Shown: piece after piece, positions 11,740 through 24,813 of the stretch
Layout of the letters: every line of letters begins with the position of its first letter
Numbering within the stretch: position 1 is the stretch's first letter
NCBI GenBank assembly: GCA_025084515.1
Contig: JAJAGP010003230.1
Location: 1 to 64,000, forward strand
Length of the DNA stretch: 64,000 bases
Reading direction: 5' to 3'
From: Ancistrus triradiatus
Taxonomy: Eukaryota; Chordata; Actinopteri; Siluriformes; Loricariidae
The notes under the pieces: generated by a model
The model's database searches: none
What the model saw: the letters and a program-made list of their open reading frames with translations, nothing else
What the model was told of the DNA's origin: nothing
Position numbers and translations under genes: made by a program

Positions 11740-12748
11740 ATAACACCATGTACACACAAATCCTAAAAGTGTATAAATAGAGCCCACTGAATGAGTGTCA
11801 GAAAAAATATTATACTTGTTCATTTATTGGGAAAAATTGATACAATATTACAAATATGTGAGTGTGCAGTCGTTACTGCAACTAAACCTTTTTGATAGCT
11901 GTTGATCAGGTTGGGATGCTGGTGGGTTTCATGACATGAACTATTCACTTCAGGTCCTTCCACAACATTTGTATTAGATTAAAGTCAGGATTTTGACTTG
12001 GCCAGTCAAAAATATTCCACTTATAATTCTATAAACATTATTTGGCAGAATGCTTATGGTTGTTGTCTTGCTGAATGATCCACATTCTTGTAAGATTCAG
12101 GTCATGAACAGATATCCTGACCTTTCCTTTATATTTGTTGATATATTTCAGAATTCATAGTTCCAGCAATGGTAGAAAGATGTCCTGGCCCAGATGCAAC
12201 AAAACAAATCACGATATTACCACCAAATGTTTCAAAGACGGGAAAAGTTTCTGATGCTGGAATGCAACACTTTTCTTTCTCCAGACATAAGAATTTTCAT
12301 TTCAAACTAAAAGTTATATTTTGGTCTCATCTATTTATGAAACATTGGAGAGCAATGGCTTTCTCCTTGCAACTCTATCATGCACACCATTGTTGTCCTT
12401 AGAAATCAATTTTTTTTTCGGGACATGATACACTTCCATACTTGTGTTATGAACATGAAATTTTGAAAAATCCATGTTCTTTAAATAACAATTTCACCTT
12501 TAAATTAACTGTTAATTCGAGATATTCAAATACTTTGTCACTCACAGATATGTAGTTTTTAAGCATAACTATATTATGCCGGTCTAATTTGTTTAAATTG
12601 GGTTTTCTTTTCTTTATCCACTGTACCTTCCTTTATCTACTTTGCTTTATCTACATGGTGGTGTGAGGGTAATAATATGATGTGAAGTCATATTTGTGCA
12701 GAAATAGGAATAAAAAATTAAGGGTTCACAAACTATCAAGCACCACTG
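11740..12748 (-). mobile_element. Tc1 family B, degenerate copy
   Basis: The right terminus (CAAGCACCACTG) is followed by TA. Inside, antisense transposase remnants are visible near 12180-12400, parallel to those of the copy at 52080. The left terminus is lost or eroded and the frame is broken throughout. Confidence 0.7.
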
Positions 12749-13378
12749 TAGAGCTGCAGCCAATAACCTCTATTTTTGTGCTTCCAACAGGCTGAAAAGA
12801 AATAAACAATGTGATAGAAAAAAGCACATAATGTGCACACTAAGAAAATGAAACAATGTACCTTTAATCAGTGCTACTTTGCTGGACAATACAAAAGTTG
12901 AATACCTCACAAACTGCTTACTGTAAGCTACCACCTCACCTCTGGAAATGGTATTTGTACCTGTAGCAAAGATTAATTAAACAAAATTTGATTATTGACA
13001 GATTTATGTAGAGACTGTGATTTTTTCAACATCGGATTAATTAAATAGGAGCAAAGACAGCAATTGAATTACAAAAATCAAAAAGTGAGAGAGAAGGAAT
13101 GAGGGGGAAAAGAGACAGACAGTCAGGGATAAAGAGAGGGAGAAAGGATACAGGCGTGGGCCTCTCCACAGGTAGTCCTGTTTAACACTTGCTGTGCTGT
13201 GCTTTCATCTCCTCAGTATTATAAGCAAATCAAATATTCTTTTGTTTCACCTCTGCTATACATCTCTTCAGTCTGTGAGCTTGTGTGTGTCTGGGCATAA
13301 AGCACAGAGGTTTGTGATGTGGTTATGACAGGCCCTTTGACATGCTCATGCGCAAAGGTCCAGTGGTCCTGCTGAGGA

Positions 13379-13388
13379 GTGTGTGTGC

Positions 13389-13420
<32 letters not shown>

Positions 13421-13422
13421 CG
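13379..13422. repeat. GT microsatellite
   Basis: A near-pure GT run. The open frames across it are low-complexity artefacts. Confidence 0.9.
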
Positions 13423-13710
13423 TGTGTGTTTTCTGTCTGCTGTGCTGCTGTGTTTAGGGAGAGGCTTTTGTTCTCTGACGGCCATTTCAAAGAACAGAAA
13501 AATGAAAGGAAGTTTGTGTGCTATGTGTGTGTGTGTCTATGTGTGTGTGCGTGTGTTTGTGTGTGGGCAGAATAAAGTAGTTTACTCTCTTGTATCTTGA
13601 ACCAGCTGTGTTTGTGATCTACACACACACATGTATGAGAAACTGCAATGAGAACATCAGTGTCAGTTTTCACAGGTACTTCTTATATGGGCTTACAAGG
13701 CAATTACAAC

Positions 13711-13736
13711 TGTGCGTGTGTGTGTGTGTGTGTGTT

Positions 13737-13807
<71 letters not shown>
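13711..13807. repeat. Compound (GT)n(GA)n microsatellite
   Basis: About 60 bp of GT with few interruptions passes directly into about 35 bp of pure GA. The apparent Cys-Val and Arg-Glu peptides are translation artefacts. Confidence 0.95.
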
Positions 13808-13811
<4 letters not shown>

Positions 13812-14639
13812 TGATGAAGGTGGGAATAGGTGTTTCTGTCAAATTCCACAGACTCATTGGAAAACTCGAGAAAAAATATGGGTAACACATCACCACTGTT
13901 GCTACTGAAACAATATTACATATTTGAGCTATGGTACATCAAAGAGATTGTAGTTGTACAGTTGTGTTGTAGCGACAGGGTTTACAGTAGGGTTTTTTTT
14001 GGATGGTGGAGGTGGCTAAGCTATTCAAGGGCTATTGGGCTATATAAAATACATAACAAACATATAAACATATGACATATGATTTAGTAGGCAATTCTAA
14101 TAGGTAAAATGCAGATCATACAAGATCTTCTGATTATTTACTTTCAAACCATTTCTATGAAAACAATGCAGCAGCTTTTTTTTTTACTTATTACATTTTA
14201 CATCTAGGTCCATGTCTAAAGTTGTTACGTTGGTAAGCTGAAAATAAATATCAGTAGATACAATGGGGAAGTTATTTCTATCCAGAGTTCTAAAGTGCAT
14301 CTGTGTAATCGTTTGTTTTGGGTACCTTAATCAGATCATGGAAATGAATGGGTGCAGGTCACCTGTTCAAGGTTACCAAGTTTCACCTGTGTGCAGCTCT
14401 CAGGCTACAAATCGGTTGTTCCTATGTCATGTTTCCTACTGAAACAACCATTTGCATTTCTGTTTGATAAAATTATGCAAAAGAAAATTAAACTTCACAA
14501 ATTAAACTGCTATGTAATGGGGAAACATAATGGATCTTTAGTTTTAAAAAGACAGAATTATTATGGTGCAAACAAAGCCAAAAAGCATGAAGTAGAAGAA
14601 GAAATAATAAATAATAAATAATAAAATTGTTCCTTGGAT

Positions 14640-14895
14640 AATGTATGATTTCAGGGGTGATTCTAGGATCAGAGCTTCAGGGGTGCACCCAATAAGACCA
14701 GCCCCATGTTTTTTAAACAAATCAAAACAAAAAACCTTTACAGTTTTTGGACAATTTTGGACCTGGACAATTTTTTTGGACATTCCCACCCTTAGGAAGG
14801 AGAGATTATCAGAGAAAAGCTTTCGTCTTTAGTGTTACTCTTATTTTAGGGGTGCTGAGACTCAATTTAGGGGTGCTTGAGCACCCCTAAGATGT
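14640..14895. repeat. Unclassified repeat-like tract with AGGGGTGC motifs
   Basis: The motif AGGGGTGC occurs at both edges (about 14678 and 14846-14890). The right edge holds a perfect 11-bp hairpin (14867-14877 with 14880-14890, 2-nt loop). There is no coding potential. This may be a non-autonomous transposon; its family was not recognised. Confidence 0.4.
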
Positions 14896-14899
14896 GGCT

Positions 14900-16006
14900 A
14901 GCCTTGCTTATGTATCATGTAATAATTATTTGTAATAATATATTAGATATATTTTTGTGTCATGGTATATTAACATTTTATACCAACATAGGTTTCCAAC
15001 AAGATAAAAACTAAGTTGTGCTTTGTATTTTAGTGAAATTAAGTTAATATGAATGTTTAGCATTGCTGTAGCTGATCCCTAACAAGTATTCATTTTAATT
15101 TACATACTTAAAGAATTAAGTTTTTTTGCTCACACACAATTCATTGTTTTTCCAGATCATGAATGTCTAAAATTGATTCCTTGTAAAAATAAATACCAAA
15201 ACTTATAACATTGTGTTTTGGATTAAAAAACAATTATTCCTTTAAATGGTTTTCGTGTGTATGGTATTTTGCCTTAATTATGACTTAATTTGTAAGTAAG
15301 ACAAAATATTATGTATATTATCAGACAATGACGATGGACTTAATAATGCTCGTGGCTGAAGTAGAATGAGCACAAACAAACTTCAAAGTATGAATCATAA
15401 ATAACACATAGACAGCTATGTTTTGGGTAAATTCAATGACCTCACTGCAACCTAAATAGTGATATGTGTCATTTCAGCATTGACGCCATAACATGCACAT
15501 TTAATTCCTCTCTAAATCCCCCATAATTTTTCTTGAAGGACTGCCTTTACCTTTAATTGTCAACTCACCTCTGAATGATAGCAAATAAATCTGCAGTTTA
15601 GGTAGACTATAATAGTTGGTTGTCTTTTGCATCCAGATTATCTTAATTGCATTTTGTATTTTTCTCTGACACAATGGATGATGTGTTTCTGTTTACATAT
15701 TGATTTATGCAGAAGCTTTCAATAGTTGTTATAGGGGCATGACATGAGAAAAAATCAGAAATGTACTTTCACTTGAGAGCCAGTACACTGTAAAAACCTC
15801 AACTGAGAATTAAATAAGTAAATAAACAATAATGTATACATAGAGTTACCTATTTCTTTATAATTTCATTGTAGTCGAGGGTCTTAGATGAACAGCTATA
15901 TCTGAATTGCATCTCCAGACTCACTAATTTTTAAAAAGGTGAAACTAAAGAGCCTATTTGTTGTTTTCCAGAATACATAGCTGTGGCTTAATTGTATCAT
16001 CAAATA
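14900..16006. other. No gene seen; AT-rich intergenic sequence
   Basis: No conserved protein, RNA or repeat terminus was recognised. Confidence 0.45.
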
Positions 16007-16008
16007 TA

Positions 16009-17214
16009 CAGTGGTGCTTGAAAGTTTGTGAATGCTTTAGAATTTTCTATATTTCTGCATAAATAAGACCTAAAACATCATCAGATTTTCACACAAGTCC
16101 TAAAAGTAGATAAAGAGAACCCAGTTAAACAAATGAGACAAAAATAGATATACTTTGTCATTTATTTATTGAGGAAAAATGATCCAATATGCAATTAGTG
16201 AGTGGCAAAGTAGTGACCCTCTAGGGTTTTAGCAGTTAATTTGAAGGTGAAATTAGAGTCAGGTGTTTCAATCATGGGATGACATTGTGAGTCATAGAGT
16301 CAGGTGTGAATGGGACACCCTGTTTTATTTAAAAAACAGGGATCTATCCAAAGTCTGCTCTCACAACATGTTTATGGAAGTGATCTGGCACGAAAAAGGA
16401 AGATTCTGAGGACCTCAGAAAAAGAGTGTTGATGCTCATCAGGTGGAAACAAACCAAGTTACAGTCCATCTCTAAAGAGTTGGATCCACCAATCCACAGT
16501 CAAAAGATTGTGTCAAATGCAGATTGTGTATAAATTCAAGAACCATTGTCACAACCTTCCCATCTGTGAAACATGGTGGTGGTATATCATGGTTTGGCCT
16601 TGTTTTGCTCATTGGGCCAGGACGGCTTGCCACCATTGATGGAACATGAATTCTAATTATATCAGCGAATTCTAAAGAAAAGTCAGGGAATCTGTCCATT
16701 AACTGAATCTCAAGAGAAGGTGGGTCAGTGAGCAAGACAACGACCCATAAGCACAAGTCGTTTACCAAAGGAATGGTTAAAGAAGAATAAAGTTAATGTT
16801 TTGGATGGCCAAGTCAAAGTCCTGACCGTTAATCCAGTCGAAATGTTGTGGATAGGACCTGGAGTGAGAGCTAATGTAAGGAGGAAACCACCCCAACATC
16901 CCAGAGTGTGAAGCTGTTCTGTACGGAGAATGGGCAACATTCCTCCAAGCCGGTGTGCAGGACTGATCAACAGTTACAGGAAACCTTTAGCTGCAGTTAT
17001 TGCTGCACAGGGGGTCACACCAGATACTTTTGCCACTCACTAATATGTAATATTGGATCACAAATGACCAAGTATAATATTTTAGTTTCATTTGTTTAAC
17101 TGGGTTCTCTTTATCTACTTTTAGGACTTGTATGAAAATCTGATGATGTTTACGTCATATTTATGCAGAAATATAGAAAATTCTAAAGGGTTCACAAACT
17201 TTGAAGCACCACTG
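16009..17214 (+). mobile_element. Tc1 family B, full-length but decayed (1.2 kb)
   Basis: Inverted termini CAGTGGTGCTTGAAAG and its complement lie at 16009 and 17214, flanked by TA on both sides. The plus-strand transposase relic still shows KHGGGIS (about 16570), a HDN-like block (about 16735) and a DLNP-VE-LW-like block (about 16825), but stops and shifts break every frame. This copy is the reference for the other family B pieces. Confidence 0.85.
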
Positions 17215-17216
17215 TA

Positions 17217-18405
17217 CAAGATGCAGCAGCTGATTAGAGACTAAAAAACAGGATATCCGTCTTATATAATGCAGTAGGAGTTTGCGCAAGCAATAGTTTA
17301 AGTGCATTTTCCAGCTTGAAATATTATGTTCAGTATTAACTAAATATATATTTTATTCAGCTTGATCAAGTCTCAGTACAAAAAAAAAAGTTTTGTGGGG
17401 TGTTAGATTCTGTTATGTATTATATACAGTATAAGAATATACCATGGGTTTTGCATTAGTTTAGTCATATCTGTGCAGAAGTTGTTTGACATTTCATCCT
17501 GAGACATTAACTGAGACATTGCTGTGGCTATATTCATACAGTTTGGAACTGACTTCATTTATATCCATCTACTGTATGACCAAGCTAAGCAATGCAACTA
17601 AGTGCCATTATAACCAATACTGCTTAATATTCTTCCAAGAGATAGCCTGTTAATTGTGTGCTAACATTACATACATACAATTGGGAATATTTTTGCATAT
17701 TGGGCTATTACTAAATAGCTGAGAACATAATACTGTAAAGAGAAATCTGTAATCCAGCCTGTTTTTCTATAACTAGTGCAAGGTACTTAGAGACCATATA
17801 GCTTGTTCATCTTCCAGTAACTTGCAGTTAACAACTTTAAGATAGGAATTTTTTTTGAAGTTAGTTCACAGCTCCAGCTCTACAAGTCTGCTTGTGAAAT
17901 TTCCTCATATATACATGCAATGATGTGTAATTCAGATTTGATACATTGTGTGCTGTATTTCCTTCTATATTCTTGGGAAAATGATTGTGTACAAAGCACA
18001 GATAGAAGCAAAGGCCTAGATTTCATGAACCCGAGTAACACTACACCTTTACACACACAATGTGTGTGCAGGTAAACAGAAGCCTTGCGCTTCCACTGAT
18101 TCACCGATTCTCGTAAGAACAACTGAGTTCATGATTCACACATCTCTGTCAAACACGCAAACAATTTCACACACTAGTTTGCACTTTAAGGATATCTGTT
18201 TTTTTTCCCATGGGAACTTCATTAGTGATGTCAGGAACACACACACACAAAACAACACAATGCACCACACAACTAAAGAGTGAGTAGTGAGAATATATCC
18301 AGATAATGAATGTATGCAAGTTCTTTATTTTTAGAATGTTGTCTATTTGGTTGGTGGTAAATGTCCAATTTGCTGCAATTCATTTCACAGAGTCCCTGAT
18401 CAGTA
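17217..18405. other. No gene seen; AT-rich intergenic sequence
   Basis: Only chance short frames; no repeat termini noticed. Confidence 0.4.
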
Positions 18406-18407
18406 TA

Positions 18408-19416
18408 CAGTGGGGTAAAAAAGTATTTAGTCAGCCACTGATTGTGCAAGTTCTCCTACTTAGAAAGAAGACAAAGGTCTGTAATGTTCATCATAGGTAC
18501 ACTTAAACTATGAGAAACAAAATGAGAAAAAAACATCCAGGAAATCACACTGTAAGATTTTTAAATAATTTAATTGTAAATTATTGTGGAAAATAAGTAT
18601 TTGGTCACCCACAAACAAGCAAGATTTCTGGCTCTCACAAACCTGTAACTTCTTTAAGAAGCTCTTCTGTCCTCCACTCATTACCTGTATTAATGGCACC
18701 TGTTTGACCTCGTTATTTGTATAAAAGACACCTGTTCACAGTCTCAAACAGTCAGACTCCAAACCCAACCATGGCCAAGAACAAAGAGCTGTCAAACAAC
18801 ACCAGGAAGAAAATTGTAGACCTGCACCATTCTGGGAAGAGTGAATCTACAATAGGCAAGCAAGTTGGTGTGAATAAATCAACTGTGGGAGCAATTGTAA
18901 GAAAATGGAAGACATACAAGACCATTGATAATCTTCCTCGATCTGGGGCCCCACGCAAGATCTCATCCTGTGGGTCAAAATGATCATGAGAACGGTAAGC
19001 AAAAATCCCAAAACTACACGGAGAGCAGGGAGCTGGGACCAAAGTAACAAAGGCTACCATCAGTAACACACTACGACGAGAGGGACAGTGCCAGGCGTGT
19101 CCCCCTGCTTAAGCCAGTACATGTCCAGGCCCGTCTGAAGTTTGCCAGAGAGCATATGGATGATCTAGAAGAGTGTTGGGAGAATATCAGGTGGTCGGAT
19201 GAAATCAAAATAGACGCTTTTGATAAAAACTCAACTCATCATGTTTGGAGGAAGAAGAATTCTCTGTTGCATCCCAAGAACACCATATCTACTGTGAAGC
19301 ATGGGGGTGGAAACATCACACTTTGGGGACAGGACGACTGATCTGTGTTAAGGGAAGAATGAATGGGGCCATGTATCATGAGATTTTAAGCCAAAACCTC
19401 CTTCCATCAGTGAAAG
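18408..19416 (+). mobile_element. Tc1 family A copy, 3' truncated
   Basis: The left terminus (CAGTGGGGTAAAAAAGTATTT) follows a TA at 18406-18407. The transposase starts at 18771 (MAKNKELSNNTRKK), with helix-turn-helix wording STIGKQVGVNKSTVG. It meets a stop at 18984 and continues only in shifted frames (WSDEIKIDAF, KHGGGNITLWG) to about 19416. There the match to other copies ends abruptly, so the catalytic C-terminus and right terminus are gone. Confidence 0.88.
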
Positions 19417-19943
19417 GAAATAAGAGATGACAGGAATGGGACACAGGCCAATATCCTCTTGTTTAACCTTATTACAAGGAATGGGACTTTTTAAATTTGC
19501 ACTTTTATTTCTCCTTTTTGATCTCAGGGACAGTGCCTAACCAACTCTGCAGTAAAAATATGATATCATACCATGTGCATGATGTTACATGTTGGAAACA
19601 TACTTTTAGTTTATAATTCTTATAAGTCTTAGTACACACATATTCAAGGGAACATGCAGTGAGACATAAATGCCATAAAGTGAGAACAATTTTTTTGGTA
19701 AAGCCACATTTATGCAACAGCGTTTTAAAACAGAAAATATTATCATATAGACTTTTACTTGATGGAAACAATCTTCAAAATTTCAAACATATATTCATTA
19801 TCATTTCAAATTCTTGTATTATGTGCAAAATGACAAAATGACATAACTTAGGTTATGTGATGAACATTTTAAAACAAGTCATAATGGTAATAACAATATC
19901 TGTTTAAAAAATTATGTGTGGATGCATTATGTGTGGATGCACG

Positions 19944-21460
19944 TGTGATCTGAATGAACGAAATATTCTCATTGAATACTTTGTTCTGTACAAAGTTGAA
20001 TGTGCTGACAACAAAATCACACAAAAATCATCAATGGAAATCAAATTTATTAACCAATGGAGGCCTGGATTTGGAGTCACACACAAAATTAAAGTGGAAA
20101 AACACACTACAGGCTGACAGCTGATCCAACTTTGATGTAATGTCCTTAAAACAAGTCAAAATGAGGCTCAGTATTGTGTGTGGCCTCCACGTGCCTGTAT
20201 GACCTCCCTACAATGCCTGGGCATGCTCCCTGATGAGGTGGCGGATGGTCCTCCTGAGGGATCTCCTCCCAGACCTGGACTAAAGCATCCGCCAACTCCT
20301 GGACAGTCTATGGTGCAACGTGACGTTGGTGGATGGAGCGTGACATGATGTCCCAGATGTGCTCATTCGGATTCAGGTCTGGGGAACGGGCGGGCCAGTC
20401 CCATACTTCAATGCCTTCGTCTTGCAGGAAACTGCTGACACACTCCAGCCACATGAGGTCTAGCATTGTCCGGCATTAGGAGGAACCCAGGGCCAACTGC
20501 ACCAGCATATGGTCTCACAAGGGGTCTGAGGATCTCATCTCGGTACCTAATAGCAGTCAGGCTATCTCTGGCGAGCACATGGAGGGCTGTGCGGCCCTCC
20601 AAAGAAATGCCACCCCACACCATTAATAACCCAGTGCCAAAAACCGGTCATGCTGAAGGATGTTGCAGGCAGCAGATCGCTCTCCACGGCATCTCCAGAC
20701 TGTCACGTCTGTCACATGTGCTCAGATGTGAAGAGCACAGGCGCCAGTGGCGAATTTGCCAACCCTGGTGTTCTCTGGCAAATGCCAAAGCATTCTGCAC
20801 GGTGTTGGGCTGTGAGCACAACCCCCCATCTGTGGACGTCGGACCCTCATACCATCCTCATGGAGTCGGATTCTAACCATTTGTGCAGACATTTTTGCAG
20901 GGCTCTGGCATGCTCCCTCCTGTTTATCCTCCTTGCACAAAGGCGGAGGGTACCAGTCCTGGTGCTGGGTTGTTGCCCTCCTACGTCTCCTCTACATCTC
21001 CTGGTGTACTGGCCTGTCTCCTGGTAGTGCCCTCCAGCCTTTGGACACTACGCTGACAGACACAGCAAACCTTCTTGCCACAGCTTGCATTGAATGTGCC
21101 GTCATGGATGAGCTGCACTACCTGAGCCACTTGTGTGGGTTGTAGAGTCCGTCTCATGCTACCACGAGTGTGAAAGCACCACCAACATTCAAAAGTGACC
21201 AAAACATCAGCCAGAAAAGCATAGGTACTGAGAAGTGGTCTGTGGCCCCCACCTGCAGAACCTCTCCTTTACTGAGTGTGTCTTGCTAAATTGCCAATAA
21301 TTTCCACCTGTTGTCTATTCCATTTGCACAACAGCATGTGAATTGTTGATTGTCAAATCAGTGTTGCTTCCTAAGTGGACAGTTTGATTTCACAGAAGTT
21401 TTATTTACTTGGAGTTATGTTGTGTTGTTTTAAGTGTTCCCTTTAGTTTTTAAGCAGTGT
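19944..21460 (-). mobile_element. Tc1/mariner element of a distinct GC-richer family, nearly complete
   Basis: The minus-strand transposase relic reads, from 21202 downward, MRRTLQPTQVAQVVQLIHDG (helix-turn-helix), then MVWGGISLEGRTALHVLARD and LMPDNARPHVAGVCQQF (second catalytic Asp) to about 20420. The frame is broken by small indels. The right terminus (GTTCCCTTTAGTTTTTAAGC) is present near 21440-21460; the opposite end is eroded. GC content is higher than in its surroundings. Confidence 0.8.
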
Positions 21461-21466
21461 ATGTCA

Positions 21467-21470
<4 letters not shown>

Positions 21471-21513
<43 letters not shown>
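21471..21513. repeat. CA microsatellite
   Basis: A pure CA run of about 42 bp immediately beside a Tc1 terminus. Confidence 0.95.
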
Positions 21514-21516
<3 letters not shown>

Positions 21517-21912
21517 TGATTTGTTATTCTTGTGATGTTTATGTCATCTCCATCTAATTATACCCAATATCATATTATATGTTTTTTTGTATTTTTATTG
21601 TTTTGTTTGCACAGTCTTTAAGGCTGCCACACTTCATCCAGCTGCACCTCTGTACTCTGTACTCTGTACATGTGATAAATGAACTTTTTAATCTTGATTC
21701 TCAAACTCTATTAGATCTAGTTTGAACTTAAAGTTCAGGTGTAGAAGTTCAATTTTATATCATCGTGAGAATCAAAGATCCTTATCATTATCCTCCCAAA
21801 AAACTGAGGTTGCTGAGGTTAAGGTTAAGATTAGGTGTAGGTGTAGCATTAATTCGCAGCAGTAATATTATGTCAATGGAAAGTCCCCGCGATTATGGAT
21901 ATACAAGCTATT

Positions 21913-22015
21913 GTGTGTGTGTGTGTGCGTGTGCGTGTGCGTGTGTGTGCGTACGTGCATCTCTATGAGATTGATGTGATCTGCTTTTCAATGGGTCATT
22001 AGAGCTTATCGGTAC

Positions 22016-22046
<31 letters not shown>
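21913..22046. repeat. Paired GT and CA microsatellites in inverted order
   Basis: A GT/GC-rich run (21913-21955) is followed, 60 bp later, by a CA run (22017-22046). The two could pair as a long imperfect hairpin. Confidence 0.85.
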
Positions 22047-22047
<1 letters not shown>

Positions 22048-22364
22048 AACCCACATTTCCCTGACATGTCTTTGTTCTATTAAAAACAGTTTCAGTTGCC
22101 CGCCAAAATAGCACAACCTAATTGCATACAAGATTTTAAAGCAGAGATAAAAGACAAAGTGGTGGTAACTGTTATTTATAAGTTTAAATACTTTTCCATA
22201 AAAAAAACATTAAAAAGGAAATAACAGCAGTGTTTGCAAATACAACTTCAAATAAAAATGTTCACTCATAGAAAAAAGCCTTAAAACTGTCATGTAGAAA
22301 TAGCAAAAATAGAATTTAAACACATTTAAAAAAATAAAAAAATTCATTTTCAAAAGTGTTCTAT

Positions 22365-22445
22365 TTTGGTGAGGGTCATGGTGATTCCAGAGCCCATCCC
22401 AGTAACACTGGGTGCTAGGTATGAATGTACACTGAACACAGTGTA
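22365..22445. repeat. Fragment of a dispersed fish SINE body
   Basis: The wording (CCAGAGCCCATCCCAGTAAC, then CACTGGGTGC) resembles the common body of fish SINEs. Head and tail are missing. Confidence 0.4.
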
Positions 22446-22595
22446 GTTGTGTTAATAAAAATGTAGTATTATGTCGCTGCTAATGTTTTTGCTTTGTTTG
22501 CAATAACTCTGATCACTCATGTAAAGATTGCCTATATTACATTTAGATTAAATTTCACACATTACGGACAGCAGAAAAATCAATGCATGCATTTT

Positions 22596-22601
<6 letters not shown>

Positions 22602-22659
<58 letters not shown>
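22602..22659. repeat. GT microsatellite
   Basis: A pure GT run of about 55 bp, ending in GCGTGTGAGCGCG. Confidence 0.95.
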
Positions 22660-22662
<3 letters not shown>

Positions 22663-22950
22663 GAGCGCGTGTTATTTGTGATGCTAATTTGAATGGCAGG
22701 CGTTGAAAAACAAAGACTGTCTATACTCTAGAGACCTGCAGACCCCAGAGATTTCCTCCAGCGTACAGGAATTTGGGGCCTTCAAACAAGATCAATAGTC
22801 AGTTCAACATGGTGTGTGTGTTTGTGTGTATCTGTGTGCGTGTGTGTGCACGGATCAATACTGCTACTAGAACAAGAAAAATGCATAACTTGTAAAAGAG
22901 AATGCACAGAAAGGCAATACGATCAAAATACAAAAATGATGACAACACAC

Positions 22951-22997
<47 letters not shown>
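22951..22997. repeat. GATA/GA microsatellite
   Basis: A few GATA units run into about 35 bp of pure GA. Confidence 0.9.
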
Positions 22998-23001
<4 letters not shown>

Positions 23002-23228
23002 CTAGTGGAATGACTGACTGACTCTGAAATTTGATCTCTGACCCCTAGTCTTTACCTCTGGTGATCCCAACTCGCCCTGTCAGAGATCATTAGTCATACA
23101 CTAACACCCCTGCCCCCTCACATACACACACATACACACGCACACACACACTCACATGAACTGCTGACATCGATGATTTGTTTGATTTAATTATGAACCA
23201 CTCAGAGAAAATATTTTAAAGCCTAAAG

Positions 23229-23265
<37 letters not shown>

Positions 23266-23780
23266 TGCATTTTTCATACACTTTTGGCAAACAGGCAGAC
23301 ACTACTGTGTGTGTATTCCATTCCACAGCTATAACAGACTACTTGAGCAACATGTAAGTAGTCTGGTAATAAGAACCTATTTAATCTGCATTAGTCAGCC
23401 AATAATCAATAGTATATCCAACACTTTATTTACCAGTGATGAGGTGGTATATTTATTTATTTTTTTTAAATCAAGTAGGTCATATGAAATGTGTTTTTGG
23501 ACCAAGTAGCAGAATCACCCTGATGAACACCACATCATGTTTTAATATAGACAATATTGTTTTAATGTTTTAATTTAAAGTTACAGGGGCCAGAAGTCTG
23601 AGACTTTACTTGATGACCAAATAAGGAATACTGAGTGTCATGTACACTCATTTACAAAAAAAAAAAAAAAAAACTCAGCAAGAAGTTGTTTTTGGAGTCG
23701 AATGAAACTTTATTTGTATGAATGTAATGTGATGATATATGTGAGTGATTACAATATTAGAGCAAAATGATAAGTATTTT

Positions 23781-24074
23781 AGTTTTGTGAGTAGCACCAC
23801 CACCTCACAACAAGAAGATCCTGGGTTCAATCCCAGGGTGGAGCGGCCTGGGTCCTCTTCGTGTCTGCGTGGGTTTACTCTGGGCACTCCGGGTTCCTCC
23901 CACCATCCAAAGACATGCATGTTAGGTTAATAGATTACGCTAAATTGGCCTGGTTTGAGTGTGGTCTCTGGCGACAGACGGAGCAACGTGTCGGCTAGAG
24001 TATTCTTGGAAACATCGAATGGCAGTAGGTGGACCTCGCACCGGTAGTACAAGTGCCAGGATGATGATGATGAT
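23781..24074 (+). mobile_element. tRNA-derived SINE, head truncated, GAT tail
   Basis: It contains a B-box-like GGGTTCAATCC at about 23822, the same body as the SINE at 4149-4476 in the opposite orientation, and a (GAT)n tail at 24060-24074. The first part of the tRNA head is absent. Confidence 0.8.
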
Positions 24075-24079
24075 ACATT

Positions 24080-24395
24080 TATTGGGGAAAACTGTACAAC
24101 TGAAAGGAGGCTCTAGAACCCTGTTTGGACACCTCTAACCTGGATACAAGATGGGTATGGAGACATACAGGTTTAGGCAGGCCAAGAAATTGTTGCAATC
24201 TGGCGTAGACATTCCTGAGAAACCCTTGCTGTGTTTGGGCGAGTATCATCGTGCTGAAAACTGCCAGTCCGAAGACCTGAATTGAGAGGATTTAAATATT
24301 TTAATCTTAGGTCCATAATAAGTGGTGTAATGCCTTTATTGGATTCCCAATAAGAATTTGACCTGCAAAAATCTTGAAACAATCAAAAAGAGAAT
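24080..24395 (-). mobile_element. Tc1/mariner fragment (further family)
   Basis: The minus strand at 24173-24265 encodes SFQHDDTRPNTARVSQECLR, a typical second-Asp block of Tc1 transposases, then ISWPA. The remainder is decayed and no termini were recognised. Confidence 0.65.
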
Positions 24396-24399
24396 TTAC

Positions 24400-24770
24400 A
24401 ATGGGGAGAACTGAGAGCGAACAATGAAGTATTGAACGATATGTAAAGTTACAGAAGCATGAAGGCATTAAACACTTACCACACATACACGGTTACATGG
24501 TTATGTGTGCTATTCTTTGTTTGTGTGTGTGTGTGTGTCTGTGTTTCTGTCTATCTTTTGTAAAACACATTGTAAGTGAATTTTGGAGGGAACCTGATAG
24601 CAGACCAACACACACACTGACACAGAGCTTGCCCTGAGGTCAAAAACCCCAGGTCCTGCTAGACACAACAGCATTTGTTGGGGGAGGGTGTGTCCCGCCT
24701 CAGAGACAAACTATAGTTTGTTCCCTCCAAAACTTCTTTTCTTATTCATTACTCCCCACACCCACCACAC

Positions 24771-24813
<43 letters not shown>

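Noticed and set aside
13590..13908. Overlapping open frames of 60-86 codons on both strands
   Set aside because: They translate the GT/GA microsatellite (Val-Cys and Arg-Glu or His-Thr and Leu-Ser repeats).
18717..19430. Plus-strand frames read as a host gene
   Set aside because: They are the pieces of a family A Tc1 transposase inside recognisable transposon ends.
20466..21145. Plus-strand frames of 70-136 codons
   Set aside because: They are antisense to the minus-strand Tc1 transposase relic in the same place.
23820..23860. tRNA gene suggested by a B-box-like motif
   Set aside because: No cloverleaf; it is the promoter of a SINE. The same applies to motifs at 4410, 27060, 44790 and 55290.
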